NCBI GenBank assembly: GCA_937924905.1
Contig: CALDUK010000008.1
Coordinates: 46,556 to 110,555 of the forward strand
DNA: 64,000 nucleotides
Direction: 5' to 3'
DNA from: an uncultured Paracoccaceae bacterium
Lineage (GTDB): Bacteria > Pseudomonadota > Alphaproteobacteria > Rhodobacterales > Rhodobacteraceae
Position 1 is the first letter of the stretch. Every line of letters starts with the position of its first letter. The translations under genes and the position numbers were made by a program. Shown in pieces: positions 22,017-31,338 of the stretch. The notes beneath the pieces are model-generated. The model was not told the origin of the DNA and ran no database searches. It worked only from the letters and a program-made list of their open reading frames with translations.

Positions 22017-22928
22017 ATGGTTAACTTCACGCTCAAACATTTCCGCTATTTCGATGCGTTGGCACGGTTCGAACACTTCGGGCGTGCGGCGGATGCCTGT
22101 TCGATCTCGCAACCGGCCTTGTCGGTGCAGATCAAGGAACTGGAAACCATGTTGGGCGCGCCGCTGGTCGAACGCGCAGCGCGTAAAATTCGCCTGACAA
22201 CGCTGGGCGAGGATTTTCTTGAACGTGCCCGCAAGGTTCTAAGCGATGTGGAAGACATGTCTGAACTTGCGCGCAAACCGGACGGGCCGCTGAAGGGCAG
22301 GCTGCGGATGGGGATTATCCCCACTTTGGCGCCCTATCTGCTGCCCGAGGTTATTCGCCGTCTGTCCGCAACGCTGCCCGGTCTTGAACTGCGACCGCGC
22401 GAAAGTGTCACCAAATCCTTGCTGGATGATCTGCTGCACTCGCGTCTTGATTTCGTTATTGCAGCACTGCCTGTGTCAGAACCAAGCCTGCGGGAATTTG
22501 CGTTATTCGAAGAAGATTTCGTCCTGATCCGATCCGCAGAAGACGCGGGCAAGCCGGTGCCTGCGCCTGACCAATTGCAGGAAATGAAACTGCTTTTGCT
22601 GGAAGAAGGCCACTGTTTTCGCGATCAGGCGCTGTCTTTTTGCGAGATCTCGCCATCTGACCCCAGCCTTTTGATGGAAGGGTCGTCGCTGGCGACGTTG
22701 GTGCAAATGGTCAATGCGGGGCTTGGGTTGACGGTGATTCCGGAAATGGCCGTGTCGCTTGAAACCGAAGGCACGTCTGTCGAAGTGTCCCGGTTCACCG
22801 GAACCCCGCCGAAACGCACGGTTGGCATGGTCTGGCGCAAGACCAATCCGCTGGAGACACAGCTGATGGAACTGGGCGCGACGATCCGGCAAATCGGTCA
22901 GGCACAGCGCGACAAGGGGCGCGTTTAA
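22017..22928 (+). CDS. oxyR: LysR-family hydrogen peroxide-inducible regulator OxyR
   Basis: LysR HTH FTLKHFRYFDALARFEHFGRAADACSISQPALSVQIKELE; divergent from katG; conserved GHCFRDQALSFC. Confidence 0.9.
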   Translation: MVNFTLKHFRYFDALARFEHFGRAADACSISQPALSVQIKELETMLGAPLVERAARKIRLTTLGEDFLERARKVLSDVEDMSELARKPDGPLKGRLRMGIIPTLAPYLLPEVIRRLSATLPGLELRPRESVTKSLLDDLLHSRLDFVIAALPVSEPSLREFALFEEDFVLIRSAEDAGKPVPAPDQLQEMKLLLLEEGHCFRDQALSFCEISPSDPSLLMEGSSLATLVQMVNAGLGLTVIPEMAVSLETEGTSVEVSRFTGTPPKRTVGMVWRKTNPLETQLMELGATIRQIGQAQRDKGRV

Positions 22929-22932
22929 GCGC

Positions 22933-25900
22933 TTAGTTCCGCACGCTTTGCCGCCTGGGGTCCGGGTCACCGCTTGCGCTGCCCCAGATGTCAGTGCGCA
23001 TAATCCCGTTTGCCCGTTCCAGACCCGGCCCGCCGACGCCGTCGCCGGGGTCGAGTTTCGGGCTGCCCGGGGTCAGTTTGTGGCGCAGGAACGCAATAGG
23101 ATGCGCGCGCAGTGTCAGGCGCATGGCGACATAGTCTTCGACCACATGTTCGCCCGGTGTCATGGTGGGCAGATTGGCCAGAGGTTCATCGATGCCTTCG
23201 CCGTCCATATCGCCTGAAAACAAGGGCAATGGGCTGTCCGAGACCAAGGCCGCCGCTGCCCAAAGCGCGTCGCGCCGGGTCAGATCAAGCGAGGCAAACA
23301 CATCTGCTTCGGCCAAAACGCGCAACAGACGCGGTTCGGTTCCGGCGCGTCGCCAGACGTCTTCGACGGATTGATAGCCATTGCCACGCGCGGCGACGAT
23401 CCATGTCGCGTCTTCCTCGCGCATTGATTTTATTTGACGAAATCCCAACCGAAGGGCCAAACCACCGCGCCCATCGGATTCCATGATGTTGTTCCAGGTG
23501 GACGCATTGATGTCGGGTGCGCGTATCTCGACCCCGTGTTCACGCGCATCGCGGACGATTTGGGCCGGAGCGTAGAACCCCATGGGCTGAGCATTGAGCA
23601 GCGCGCAGGCAAAGATGCCCGGATGATGGCATTTAAGCCAGCTTGAGGCATAGACCAGAAGCGCGAAACTGGCCGCGTGGCTTTCGGGGAAACCATAGCT
23701 GCCAAAGCCTTCGATCTGGGAAAAACATCTTTCGGCAAACGCGTCATCATAGCCGTTTTCCCGCATGCCTTTCAGGAAGCGGTTGCGGAACTCGCTGATA
23801 TTGCCGTGTTTTTTGAAGGTGGCCAGCGACCGGCGTAGGCGGTCGGCTTCTTCGGGTGAAAAGCCTGCACCGACGATGGCGATCTGCATGGCTTGTTCCT
23901 GAAAGAGCGGAACACCCAGCGTTTTGCCCAGAACCTTGCCCAGCTCGTCAGACGGAAATTCGACCTTTTCCTCGCCATTCCGGCGGCGCAGATAGGGGTG
24001 CACCATGTCGCCCTGAATGGGGCCTGGACGGATAATCGCGGTCTCAATCACCAGGTCGTAAAACGTGCGCGGCTTCATGCGCGGCAAAAAGTTCATCTGC
24101 GCCCGGCTTTCCACCTGAAAGACGCCCAGACTGTCAGCTTTGCAAAGCATATCATAGACTTGCGGGTCTTCGGGCGGAAGCGTCGCAAGCGTGTAATCGA
24201 CGTGGTGATGCATCTTTAGAAGATCGAACGCCTTGCGGATGCAGGACAGCATGCCAAGGGCCAGAACGTCGACTTTCAGGATGCCAAGGCTTTCAATATC
24301 GTCCTTGTCCCAGCAGATAACCGTGCGGTCTTCCATCGTTGCATTTTCAATCGGGACCAGTTCGTCCAGCCGGCCTTCGGTGACGATGAAACCACCGACA
24401 TGTTGCGACAAGTGGCGGGGAAACCCTTGAATTTCAAAGATAAGTTCCATCGTCTGGCGCAAACGGCGGTCGGTCGGGTCCAGCCCGATTTCGCGCAATT
24501 GCTGTTCGGCCATGCCGGATGTGTCGAAGAACCCCCAAAGCTGCGAAGATATCGCGCCGATGGTGTCTTCGGTCAGACCCATGGCGCGCCCGACCTCGCG
24601 GATGGCGCGTTTTCCCCTGTAATGCACGACCGTTGCGCATAATCCGGCGCGTTCCCGACCATAGCGGGCGTAGATGTGCTGGATGACCTCTTCGCGGCGT
24701 TCGTGTTCAAAATCGACGTCGATATCGGGCGGTTCGTCGCGGGCTTCAGACACGAAGCGTTCAAAGACCATTGTGCCGATCTCGGGCGAGACCGACGTGA
24801 CGCCAAGACAGTAGCAAACCACTGAATTTGCAGCACTTCCCCGACCCTGACAAAGAATATCGCGGGAGCGCGCAAACGCCACGATATCGCGAACAGTCAG
24901 GAAATAGGGTTCGTATTTCAGCTTGGCAATCAACGTCAGTTCATGGGCCAGAAGTTTGTGTACATGATCCGGCGCGCCGCCCGGATACCGCCATTTGAGA
25001 CCGGCGTGGGCCAGACGGCTTAGGCGGTCCTGGGCTGTTTCATCTTCGGAAATTTCCGAGGGATATTCGTATCTTAGCTCGTCCAGCTGGAAATGCAGCG
25101 TCTCGGCCAAAGCGGTTGCGCGGTCTACGGCGGCTGCGTGTTTGCCCAAGAGACGCCGCATCTCGGGTTCCGAGCGCAGGCGTTGTTCGGCATTTGCCAA
25201 AGCTGCGCGACCCAGATTGTCGATTTTGCACCCTGTGCGAATGGCCGTCAGAACGTCCGCCATTTTGCGGCGACGACCGTGGTGCATCAAAGGGCAAGCG
25301 CTTGCAATTGTTGGAATTTTCAACGCCCTGGCCTGATCGGCAAGCCAGTCAAAACGGTCTGGATCCTGACCGTCATATTTCGGCGAAAGCACGATGTAGC
25401 AGTCATTTGGAAAGGCGCGAACCAGCCTTTTTGCCTGTGGTTTCCATGACTTATCCTGTGGGGCATGGAAGAGGAGAGCGATGTCATGGCCAAATTCAAT
25501 CAGGTCTTCGATTCGCAGCGCGCAGACGCCTTTCTTGGCACGCAGCCGCCCGCGCGAGATCAGGCGACACAGATTTCCCCAGCCTTTTCGGGACTTTGGC
25601 AGGGCCGTTGCGGAAAACCCCGAGGTCAGAACGATACGTGCACCCGGAATTAACCGGGGAACGTTTAGGATGTTTGCCGAAGCGCCAAGCAATGGTGGCG
25701 GTTCCACACGTGTCTCGAACCCTGCTTTGGGACCATCCAAAAAGTCTTCGATCTCTTCCGGGGCGAATGTGCCGTGTTTCGCGCGTGCCTTTCCGCCCGG
25801 ATAACTTTCGAAGACCGGCTTTTTGCGTTCCCACGCACCCACAGGTGCGGGAGGACCGATAAGCTCTGTCACCTGGCGGTCGCGCACCTGCCGGGCGATT

Positions 25901-26067
25901 TCGCGTATCCGGGTGTGGGCGCGCACTATTCCGGCCACAGAATTCTCATCTGCGATGGCCAAAGCGGTCAGACCCAGAAGCGCGGCCCGGTCAACATATT
26001 CCTCGGCATGGCTGGCGCCCGTAAGGAAGGTGAAGTTGGACGTGATGGACAGTTCAGCAAAGCTCAT
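22933..26067 (-). CDS. dnaE2: Error-prone DNA polymerase DnaE2 (C-terminal region apparently truncated)
   Basis: PHP domain SNFTFLTGASHAEEYVDRA; PolC palm CQGRGSAANSVVCYCLGVT...DEPPDIDVDFEHERREEVIQHIY; FPESHAASFALLVYASSWLKCHHP. Ends shortly after RLTLRAHPIAFLRHKL. Confidence 0.92.
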   Translation of the reverse strand: MSFAELSITSNFTFLTGASHAEEYVDRAALLGLTALAIADENSVAGIVRAHTRIREIARQVRDRQVTELIGPPAPVGAWERKKPVFESYPGGKARAKHGTFAPEEIEDFLDGPKAGFETRVEPPPLLGASANILNVPRLIPGARIVLTSGFSATALPKSRKGWGNLCRLISRGRLRAKKGVCALRIEDLIEFGHDIALLFHAPQDKSWKPQAKRLVRAFPNDCYIVLSPKYDGQDPDRFDWLADQARALKIPTIASACPLMHHGRRRKMADVLTAIRTGCKIDNLGRAALANAEQRLRSEPEMRRLLGKHAAAVDRATALAETLHFQLDELRYEYPSEISEDETAQDRLSRLAHAGLKWRYPGGAPDHVHKLLAHELTLIAKLKYEPYFLTVRDIVAFARSRDILCQGRGSAANSVVCYCLGVTSVSPEIGTMVFERFVSEARDEPPDIDVDFEHERREEVIQHIYARYGRERAGLCATVVHYRGKRAIREVGRAMGLTEDTIGAISSQLWGFFDTSGMAEQQLREIGLDPTDRRLRQTMELIFEIQGFPRHLSQHVGGFIVTEGRLDELVPIENATMEDRTVICWDKDDIESLGILKVDVLALGMLSCIRKAFDLLKMHHHVDYTLATLPPEDPQVYDMLCKADSLGVFQVESRAQMNFLPRMKPRTFYDLVIETAIIRPGPIQGDMVHPYLRRRNGEEKVEFPSDELGKVLGKTLGVPLFQEQAMQIAIVGAGFSPEEADRLRRSLATFKKHGNISEFRNRFLKGMRENGYDDAFAERCFSQIEGFGSYGFPESHAASFALLVYASSWLKCHHPGIFACALLNAQPMGFYAPAQIVRDAREHGVEIRAPDINASTWNNIMESDGRGGLALRLGFRQIKSMREEDATWIVAARGNGYQSVEDVWRRAGTEPRLLRVLAEADVFASLDLTRRDALWAAAALVSDSPLPLFSGDMDGEGIDEPLANLPTMTPGEHVVEDYVAMRLTLRAHPIAFLRHKLTPGSPKLDPGDGVGGPGLERANGIMRTDIWGSASGDPDPRRQSVRN

Positions 26068-26425
26068 CCCTGATTCTCTTTGCGTCCCGGGTGTGAAAAA
26101 TATACGCGAATCTTCAGCATGGCGATATGATATTCACGTTTTGTTCTTTTTCCCAGACCGATTCCTGAACAAAGTTCAACTTTTTGGAGCCATATTCACG
26201 GTCTGCTCACACTGGCGGGGCTTCCTGCATTGACCTTAGGGCAATTTGTCGGCCAACCTGACCCTGGGGTCGCAAAATAAGATGCGATCAGTAAAGACCT
26301 GTATTTCTAGCCCGTTGGTCCGGCTGGGTTCATTTAACCCGAAACGTTTGGCTAACACTGTCAAAAAGTGTGGCGTGTATCGCCGAAGATGTGAGCGACA
26401 CGAGTAGGGTGGTTAACGAGTTGCG

Positions 26426-26483
26426 CTCGCGGGGTCGGGACTGATCCAATCCCATGTCCCACAATCCGTCCCGACCTCGCGGG
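26426..26483. repeat. Strong imperfect inverted repeat (16-nt arms, 26-nt loop)
   Basis: CTCGCGGGGTCGGGAC ... GTCCCGACCTCGCGGG; all 16 positions pair if two G-U wobbles are allowed. Confidence 0.7.
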
Positions 26484-26508
26484 TGATCTCGGCCTTTTGC
26501 CGTGCGCT

Positions 26509-26997
26509 TTATTTCAGGAAGATTTGCGACTGACACTCACCGCCCAGATGGCAGGTGAGCAAGCGCTGTTCGTCTGCTGCGGACCACGGCACAATCAGAC
26601 CGCCGCAGGGGCCGCGGGTAAGAACCGGCTGGTCGTCTTCCAGTTTCAGCGCGAGGATATAAGCGCCATCGGCCAGACCTTCGGGTGTGCCGCACCATGG
26701 GCCGGTGCAGGTGGCGCGGATGGTGATCGGCGCGTCAAAGGCCACTTGGAAACCGGTCCGGGTCAGCGCGTGGCCTGTGACGCGGGCTTTGGTCTGCGCA
26801 TCCGTGGTTTTGGTGTCGGTCCGCAGCGGCAGATTGGCTGGTTCCCCCAGCATGACGGTGCCTTTGATCAGCAGATAATCCGCCGGGTCTTTCCTGATTT
26901 GCTGATAGATGAACACGGCGTCCGGCGGCAGGCAGGACAGGGCCAGGGCCGGGGCGGCCAAAAGGCCAACGAGAAGCGTCAGGGCAAGCTGTTTCAT
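26509..26997 (-). CDS. Hypothetical secreted protein
   Basis: Signal peptide MKQLALTLLVGLLAAPALALS followed by a Cys-containing mature domain; good coding context. Confidence 0.65.
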   Translation of the reverse strand: MKQLALTLLVGLLAAPALALSCLPPDAVFIYQQIRKDPADYLLIKGTVMLGEPANLPLRTDTKTTDAQTKARVTGHALTRTGFQVAFDAPITIRATCTGPWCGTPEGLADGAYILALKLEDDQPVLTRGPCGGLIVPWSAADEQRLLTCHLGGECQSQIFLK

Positions 26998-27054
26998 CCG
27001 TACCTCTTTCCCCCAGCGGTATGCAGGTAAGCCCGAGCGGCGGGGATCGCAAGG

Positions 27055-27522
27055 TTAAAGCCGGTTGCGGAAAGCCGTGATCACCTGATCATAGACGGCG
27101 CGTTTGAAGGGCACGATGTCGGACAGAACCTGATCGGCGGTTGACCAGCGCCAGCGGGCAAATTCATGGTCGTGTTTGGTGATGTCGATCTGGCTGTCCT
27201 GTCCATGAAAGCGCAGCAAAAGCCATTTCTGTTTTTGCCCCCGAAACCGGCCTTTCCAAAGCTTGCCAACCAGATGATCGGGCAGATCGTAAAGCACCCA
27301 ATCGGGATGCTGCGCTTCGATCGTGACCGTTTCGGCAGGCAGGCCGGTTTCTTCTTCCAGTTCGCGCAGTGCCGCGATGTCCGGCGTTTCGCCGTCATCG
27401 ATGCCGCCCTGGGGCATTTGCCAGGCGCCCGGCGTGTCGATGCGTTCACCGGTAAAGATCTGGCCCCGGGCATTGACCAGAACAATGCCGACGCACGGCC
27501 GATAGGGAAGGTCTTTGGTCAT
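27055..27522 (-). CDS. rppH: RNA pyrophosphohydrolase (NUDIX) RppH
   Basis: MTKDLPYRPCVGIVLVNARGQIFTGER...WQMPQGGIDDGETPDIAALRELEEETGL (Nudix box). Confidence 0.93.
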   Translation of the reverse strand: MTKDLPYRPCVGIVLVNARGQIFTGERIDTPGAWQMPQGGIDDGETPDIAALRELEEETGLPAETVTIEAQHPDWVLYDLPDHLVGKLWKGRFRGQKQKWLLLRFHGQDSQIDITKHDHEFARWRWSTADQVLSDIVPFKRAVYDQVITAFRNRL

Positions 27523-27570
27523 GTCTGCCGTCCTGCACAAATGCGCGCCTGCGGCGCAAGGTTTTTCATC

Positions 27571-27652
27571 AGGGGGCTCTGCCCCGGCTTCTGCGAAGCC
27601 CCCCCGACATATTTGATCCATGAAGAAGCGGGCTTCATCTTGCCAAAAATAC
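27571..27652. repeat. REP-like intergenic element (GC hairpin + ATATTTGATCCATGAAGAAG, with an inverted half-copy)
   Basis: GGGGGCTCTGCCCC...AAGCCCCCCCGACATATTTGATCCATGAAGAAGCGGGCTTCATCTTGCCAAAAATACG; relatives at 31281, 52691 and 52869. Confidence 0.6.
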
Positions 27653-27674
27653 GCACATGTCGACCGCGCCCCGC

Positions 27675-28784
27675 CTAGAGGTTCGGGAAGTAGTCTTCGC
27701 AGGTGCCGTCGCGATAGACATCTGCCGTGCAGCAATGCAGCCCGCCGCCAAAGGCATAGGCGTCGCGGAGTTCGACTTCGACCACTTCCATGCCAAGCTT
27801 GTCCATTTGTTCGGCCTGGTAGACTTCGGATTTCTCGACGCAGACGGTTTTTGGGTCGAGCACGAGTACATTCATCGAAAGCCAGACCGACGAATAGCAC
27901 AAGGGCGGTGGCGCGTTATGGGCCGGTTGCGCCGCGTCGACGATGTCCCAGCCGTTTTTCTCAAACATATCGCGCTGGTCGTCGGGCAGGCGGCGTTGCG
28001 GGTTATTCAGAATAAGCCCGGGTCTCAGCGGGGTGAACGTGGCGTCGATATGGATCGGGTAAGGATCGCCCGGGAAGTTGACCGCATGAACCCGGTGATC
28101 GGGAAAGTGACGCCGCAGCCATTCGATTCCTTTGAGGTTGGTGGTAAACCCGTGTTGCACCACAAGGTCACGTCCAAAGCGCAGCACATCGGCGGCGTCG
28201 AACAAAGGTTCTTCTTCGGTGGTGACAAAGAATTTTTCCGCCGCCCATTGCAGGCGTTTTTCGACGCCGATTTTATCGGACAGGTAATCGGGGTGGTAAT
28301 CGGCATCGGTCAGCCGGGGCTTGGGCGCCGCTTCGTGGCGAAAGTTCGGGTCGTCTTCCCAATAGCGCTGCATCAGGGGCCGGTAGTTCAGATATTCAAA
28401 CCAGCGGCAGCGATAGGACATGGTCGCTTCGAGGATTTCCGAGCCGACCGTCAGCAGCACATCGCGGGGCGGCATACAGCCAAACTGGCTGTCGGTGTGA
28501 AAGTCAGGCGTCGCGGCGGGCAGGGCATGGTCGATGGGTGTGGGCCGGTCGACGCGGATGCCGCGGGTTTCCAGTTGTTTGGCGAATGTGTCCAGCAGCT
28601 CGTTTGCGCGGTCGATGGTGTCTTGCGGGCGGGGCCCCCATTGGCCGCGCATATCGCTGTCTTCGGGCACTTTGGCGTCAAGTGCGGGTTCTTCGGGCGG
28701 GATATGGCAATTGTCGGCGCGACCGACGATCACATGGCGCAGCGGGTCCCATTCATTCCAGCTGTTGACGGTGGTTTTCTGCAT
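27675..28784 (-). CDS. Amidinotransferase family protein, glycine amidinotransferase-like
   Basis: VNSWNEWDPLRHVIVGRADNCHIPPEEPA; MSYRCRWFEYLNYR; HIDATFTPLRPGLIL; catalytic-Cys region YAFGGGLHCCTADVYR. Confidence 0.85.
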   Translation of the reverse strand: MQKTTVNSWNEWDPLRHVIVGRADNCHIPPEEPALDAKVPEDSDMRGQWGPRPQDTIDRANELLDTFAKQLETRGIRVDRPTPIDHALPAATPDFHTDSQFGCMPPRDVLLTVGSEILEATMSYRCRWFEYLNYRPLMQRYWEDDPNFRHEAAPKPRLTDADYHPDYLSDKIGVEKRLQWAAEKFFVTTEEEPLFDAADVLRFGRDLVVQHGFTTNLKGIEWLRRHFPDHRVHAVNFPGDPYPIHIDATFTPLRPGLILNNPQRRLPDDQRDMFEKNGWDIVDAAQPAHNAPPPLCYSSVWLSMNVLVLDPKTVCVEKSEVYQAEQMDKLGMEVVEVELRDAYAFGGGLHCCTADVYRDGTCEDYFPNL

Positions 28785-28955
28785 ATTGCCCCCTTCGATC
28801 TGTGGTTCGAGGATTAGGGGCAATGGCACAGTCCGGCAAGGGGTCGTTGCATCCGTGCCGCGTCTTCAGCTTTGTGGCCGAGATCGGGCTTGAGCGACGG
28901 CGGACAAGCTGCAATTGTTTGACAAAACAAGCACCGTCCGAGCAGGCGGGATATA

Positions 28956-29666
28956 ATGAGGCAAAACATGAACAAACAAGCCGCCATCGCGGATGATCTT
29001 CGCACGCGTATTCTTCGGGAACCCGATGTCATTCTGGAAGACCCGGATGTCATGCGGGCGTTGATTACGGCCAATGAGCGCGCCATGGGCGGCAATATTG
29101 TCGATTTGCGCGGTGTCGCGATGGAACGGCTGGAGGCGCGGTTGCAGCGGCTGGAAGGCACGCACCGGTCGGTGATTGCCGCGGCCTATGAAAATCTGGC
29201 GGGCATGGCGCAGGTGCACCGGGCCATTCTGGCGCTGCTGGAGCCGATCACCTTTGAGACGTTTCTGGCCACGCTGGAGACCGAGTTGCCGCAGATCCTG
29301 CGGGTGGGTCGGGTAAAGCTGGTCCTGGAAAGCCACGAGGCGGCCGATCCTGCGCTGGATCAGGTGGGGCAGGTTCTGACCGTGGTCGAGCCGGGGTTTG
29401 TCAGCGATTACATGTCGCAGGGGCGGGCCTTGCGCCGGGTCACGTTGCGCCAGACCGATGGCAATGCGTCGCTGGTCTTTGGGCGCGATGCCGGATGGGT
29501 GCAATCCGAGGCCTGCCTTTTGCTGGATTTCGGCGACGGGCGGTTGCCGGGCATGCTGGCGATGGGGGCGGATAACGCGCTTCAGTTTCAGGCGACGCAA
29601 GGCACGGATTTACTGGACTTTATGGGCGGCGTGTTCGAACGCGCGATGCGCCGTTGGCTGGGGTGA
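28956..29666 (+). CDS. DUF484 family protein
   Basis: LREPDVILEDPDVMRAL...GNIVDLRGVAMERLEARLQRLEGTHRSVI; directly upstream of xerC, as in many proteobacteria. Confidence 0.85.
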   Translation: MRQNMNKQAAIADDLRTRILREPDVILEDPDVMRALITANERAMGGNIVDLRGVAMERLEARLQRLEGTHRSVIAAAYENLAGMAQVHRAILALLEPITFETFLATLETELPQILRVGRVKLVLESHEAADPALDQVGQVLTVVEPGFVSDYMSQGRALRRVTLRQTDGNASLVFGRDAGWVQSEACLLLDFGDGRLPGMLAMGADNALQFQATQGTDLLDFMGGVFERAMRRWLG

Positions 29667-30580
29667 TCCAGCCTGACCTGACCGACACGCTGGACCGATG
29701 GCTGGCGGAATTGCAGGCCGTTGGCGGGCGTGCCGACAAGACGCGTGATGCTTATCGCGCCGATGTTCTGGGCTTTCTTGGCTTTTTGCAAAGCTACGAA
29801 GGCGGCGGGCTGGGCCGTGGCGCCCTGGCGGTGCTGACCACCCGGAAGATGCGGGCCTGGATGGCGCATGAGCGCGGCCGGGGCCTGTCGGCACGGTCAC
29901 TGGCGCGGGCCTTGTCGGCGGTGAAAAGCTTTGTGCGCTGGGTCGCGGAACGCGACGGGTTTGATGCCACGCCTGTTTTGATGACGCGGTCGCCGCGATT
30001 TACCGCCAAGCTGCCGCGCCCTTTGCAGGTCGATGCGGCCAGGGCGGTGTTGGACACGGTCGAGGCCGGGGCGGACAAAGGTTGGGTCGGCGCGCGCGAT
30101 ATGGCGGTTTTGGCGCTGCTTTACGGATGTGGCCTGCGGATATCGGAAGCCTTGTCGTTGACAGGCGCGGACAGCCCTTTGCCCGCAAGTCTGCGGATTG
30201 TCGGCAAAGGCGGCAAAGAGCGGATTGTGCCGGTTCTTCCAGCCGCGCGCACAGCGGTCGAACGGTATATGGCGCTTTGCCCGTTTGAGATTGCCGAGAG
30301 CGATGCGATTTTTCGCGGCGTGCGGGGCGGGGCTTTGTCGGCGCGCCAGATCCAGAAGGTGATGGAAGGCGCGCGCGCCATGCTGGGCTTGCCTGCAAGT
30401 GCGACGCCGCATGCGATGCGGCACAGTTTTGCGACGCATCTTTTAAATGCAGGCGGCGATTTGCGCGCCATTCAGGAACTTTTGGGGCATGCGTCCCTGT
30501 CAACGACGCAGGCCTATACCGCTGTCGACACCGCGCGGTTGATGGAGGTCTATGACGCGGCCCATCCGAGGGCGCGATGA
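29654..30580 (+). CDS. xerC: Tyrosine recombinase XerC
   Basis: Integrase motifs LLYGCGLRISEALSLTG, HAMRHSFATHLLNAGGDLRAIQELLGHASLSTTQAYTAVD; exact start uncertain. Confidence 0.93.
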   Translation: MAGVIQPDLTDTLDRWLAELQAVGGRADKTRDAYRADVLGFLGFLQSYEGGGLGRGALAVLTTRKMRAWMAHERGRGLSARSLARALSAVKSFVRWVAERDGFDATPVLMTRSPRFTAKLPRPLQVDAARAVLDTVEAGADKGWVGARDMAVLALLYGCGLRISEALSLTGADSPLPASLRIVGKGGKERIVPVLPAARTAVERYMALCPFEIAESDAIFRGVRGGALSARQIQKVMEGARAMLGLPASATPHAMRHSFATHLLNAGGDLRAIQELLGHASLSTTQAYTAVDTARLMEVYDAAHPRAR

Positions 30581-31272
30581 CGGTCAAGACCCAAGCCTAT
30601 CTGGTGCATCTTCTGACCGCGTCGGGCGCGGTGTTCGCGATGCTGGCCCTGTTGGAAGCTGCCAAGGGCGATTGGGCGATGATGTGGGTCTGGCTGATCG
30701 TCGCCTTTGCGGTGGACGGGATCGACGGGCCTTTGGCGCGGAAAACCCAAGTGACCGTGAACGCGCCCCGGATTGATGGTGTCTTGCTGGATCTGGTGAT
30801 CGACTATCTGACCTATGTGTTCATTCCCGCGTTCGCGCTGTTTCAATCCGGCCTGTTGCCGGGCTGGACCGGATGGCTGGCGATCATTGTGATTACGTTC
30901 ATGTCCGCGATCTATTTTGCGGATACCCGGATGAAGACAGCGGACAATTCGTTCAGCGGGTTTCCGGGCTGTTGGAACATGGTGGTTCTGGTGCTGTTTG
31001 CGATCAAGCCGGGGATCTGGGTGATCCTGGGGGCGATCATTGTGTTGTCTATTGCGATGCTGTTGCCGATCAAGTTTGTGCATCCGTTCCGCACGCCCCG
31101 GTGGCGGGCGATTACTTTGCCGATGGCCTTTGGCTGGACCATCTTTGGCGGCTGGGCCGCCTGGGTCGGGTTTCACCCCGACAGCTGGGCGCATTGGGGT
31201 TTGATCATTACCACGCTTTGGCTGCTGTTGGCGGGTGTGACGCAGCAAGTGATGTACCGCGAACGGCTGTGA
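30577..31272 (+). CDS. pcs: Phosphatidylcholine synthase (CDP-alcohol phosphatidyltransferase family)
   Basis: AYLVHLLTASGAVFAMLALLEA...DGIDGPLARK...DGVLLDLVIDYLTYVFIPAFAL. Confidence 0.9.
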   Translation: MTVKTQAYLVHLLTASGAVFAMLALLEAAKGDWAMMWVWLIVAFAVDGIDGPLARKTQVTVNAPRIDGVLLDLVIDYLTYVFIPAFALFQSGLLPGWTGWLAIIVITFMSAIYFADTRMKTADNSFSGFPGCWNMVVLVLFAIKPGIWVILGAIIVLSIAMLLPIKFVHPFRTPRWRAITLPMAFGWTIFGGWAAWVGFHPDSWAHWGLIITTLWLLLAGVTQQVMYRERL

Positions 31273-31280
31273 GGTTTTGC

Positions 31281-31328
31281 GTGGGGCTCTGCCCCACACC
31301 CCGGGATATTTGAGCCAGAAAGAAGGGG
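31281..31328. repeat. REP-like intergenic element
   Basis: Perfect hairpin GTGGGGC-tct-GCCCCAC followed by ACCCCGGGATATTTGAGCCAGAAAGAAG. Confidence 0.65.
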
Positions 31329-31338
31329 CGGCGGGGTT

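Noticed and set aside
27657-28817. 386-aa plus-strand ORF
   Set aside because: Mirror of the amidinotransferase gene; no domain support.
29654-30580. Tyrosine recombinase as a mobile-element integrase
   Set aside because: Linked to DUF484 and with XerC-like sequence; best explained as housekeeping XerC.
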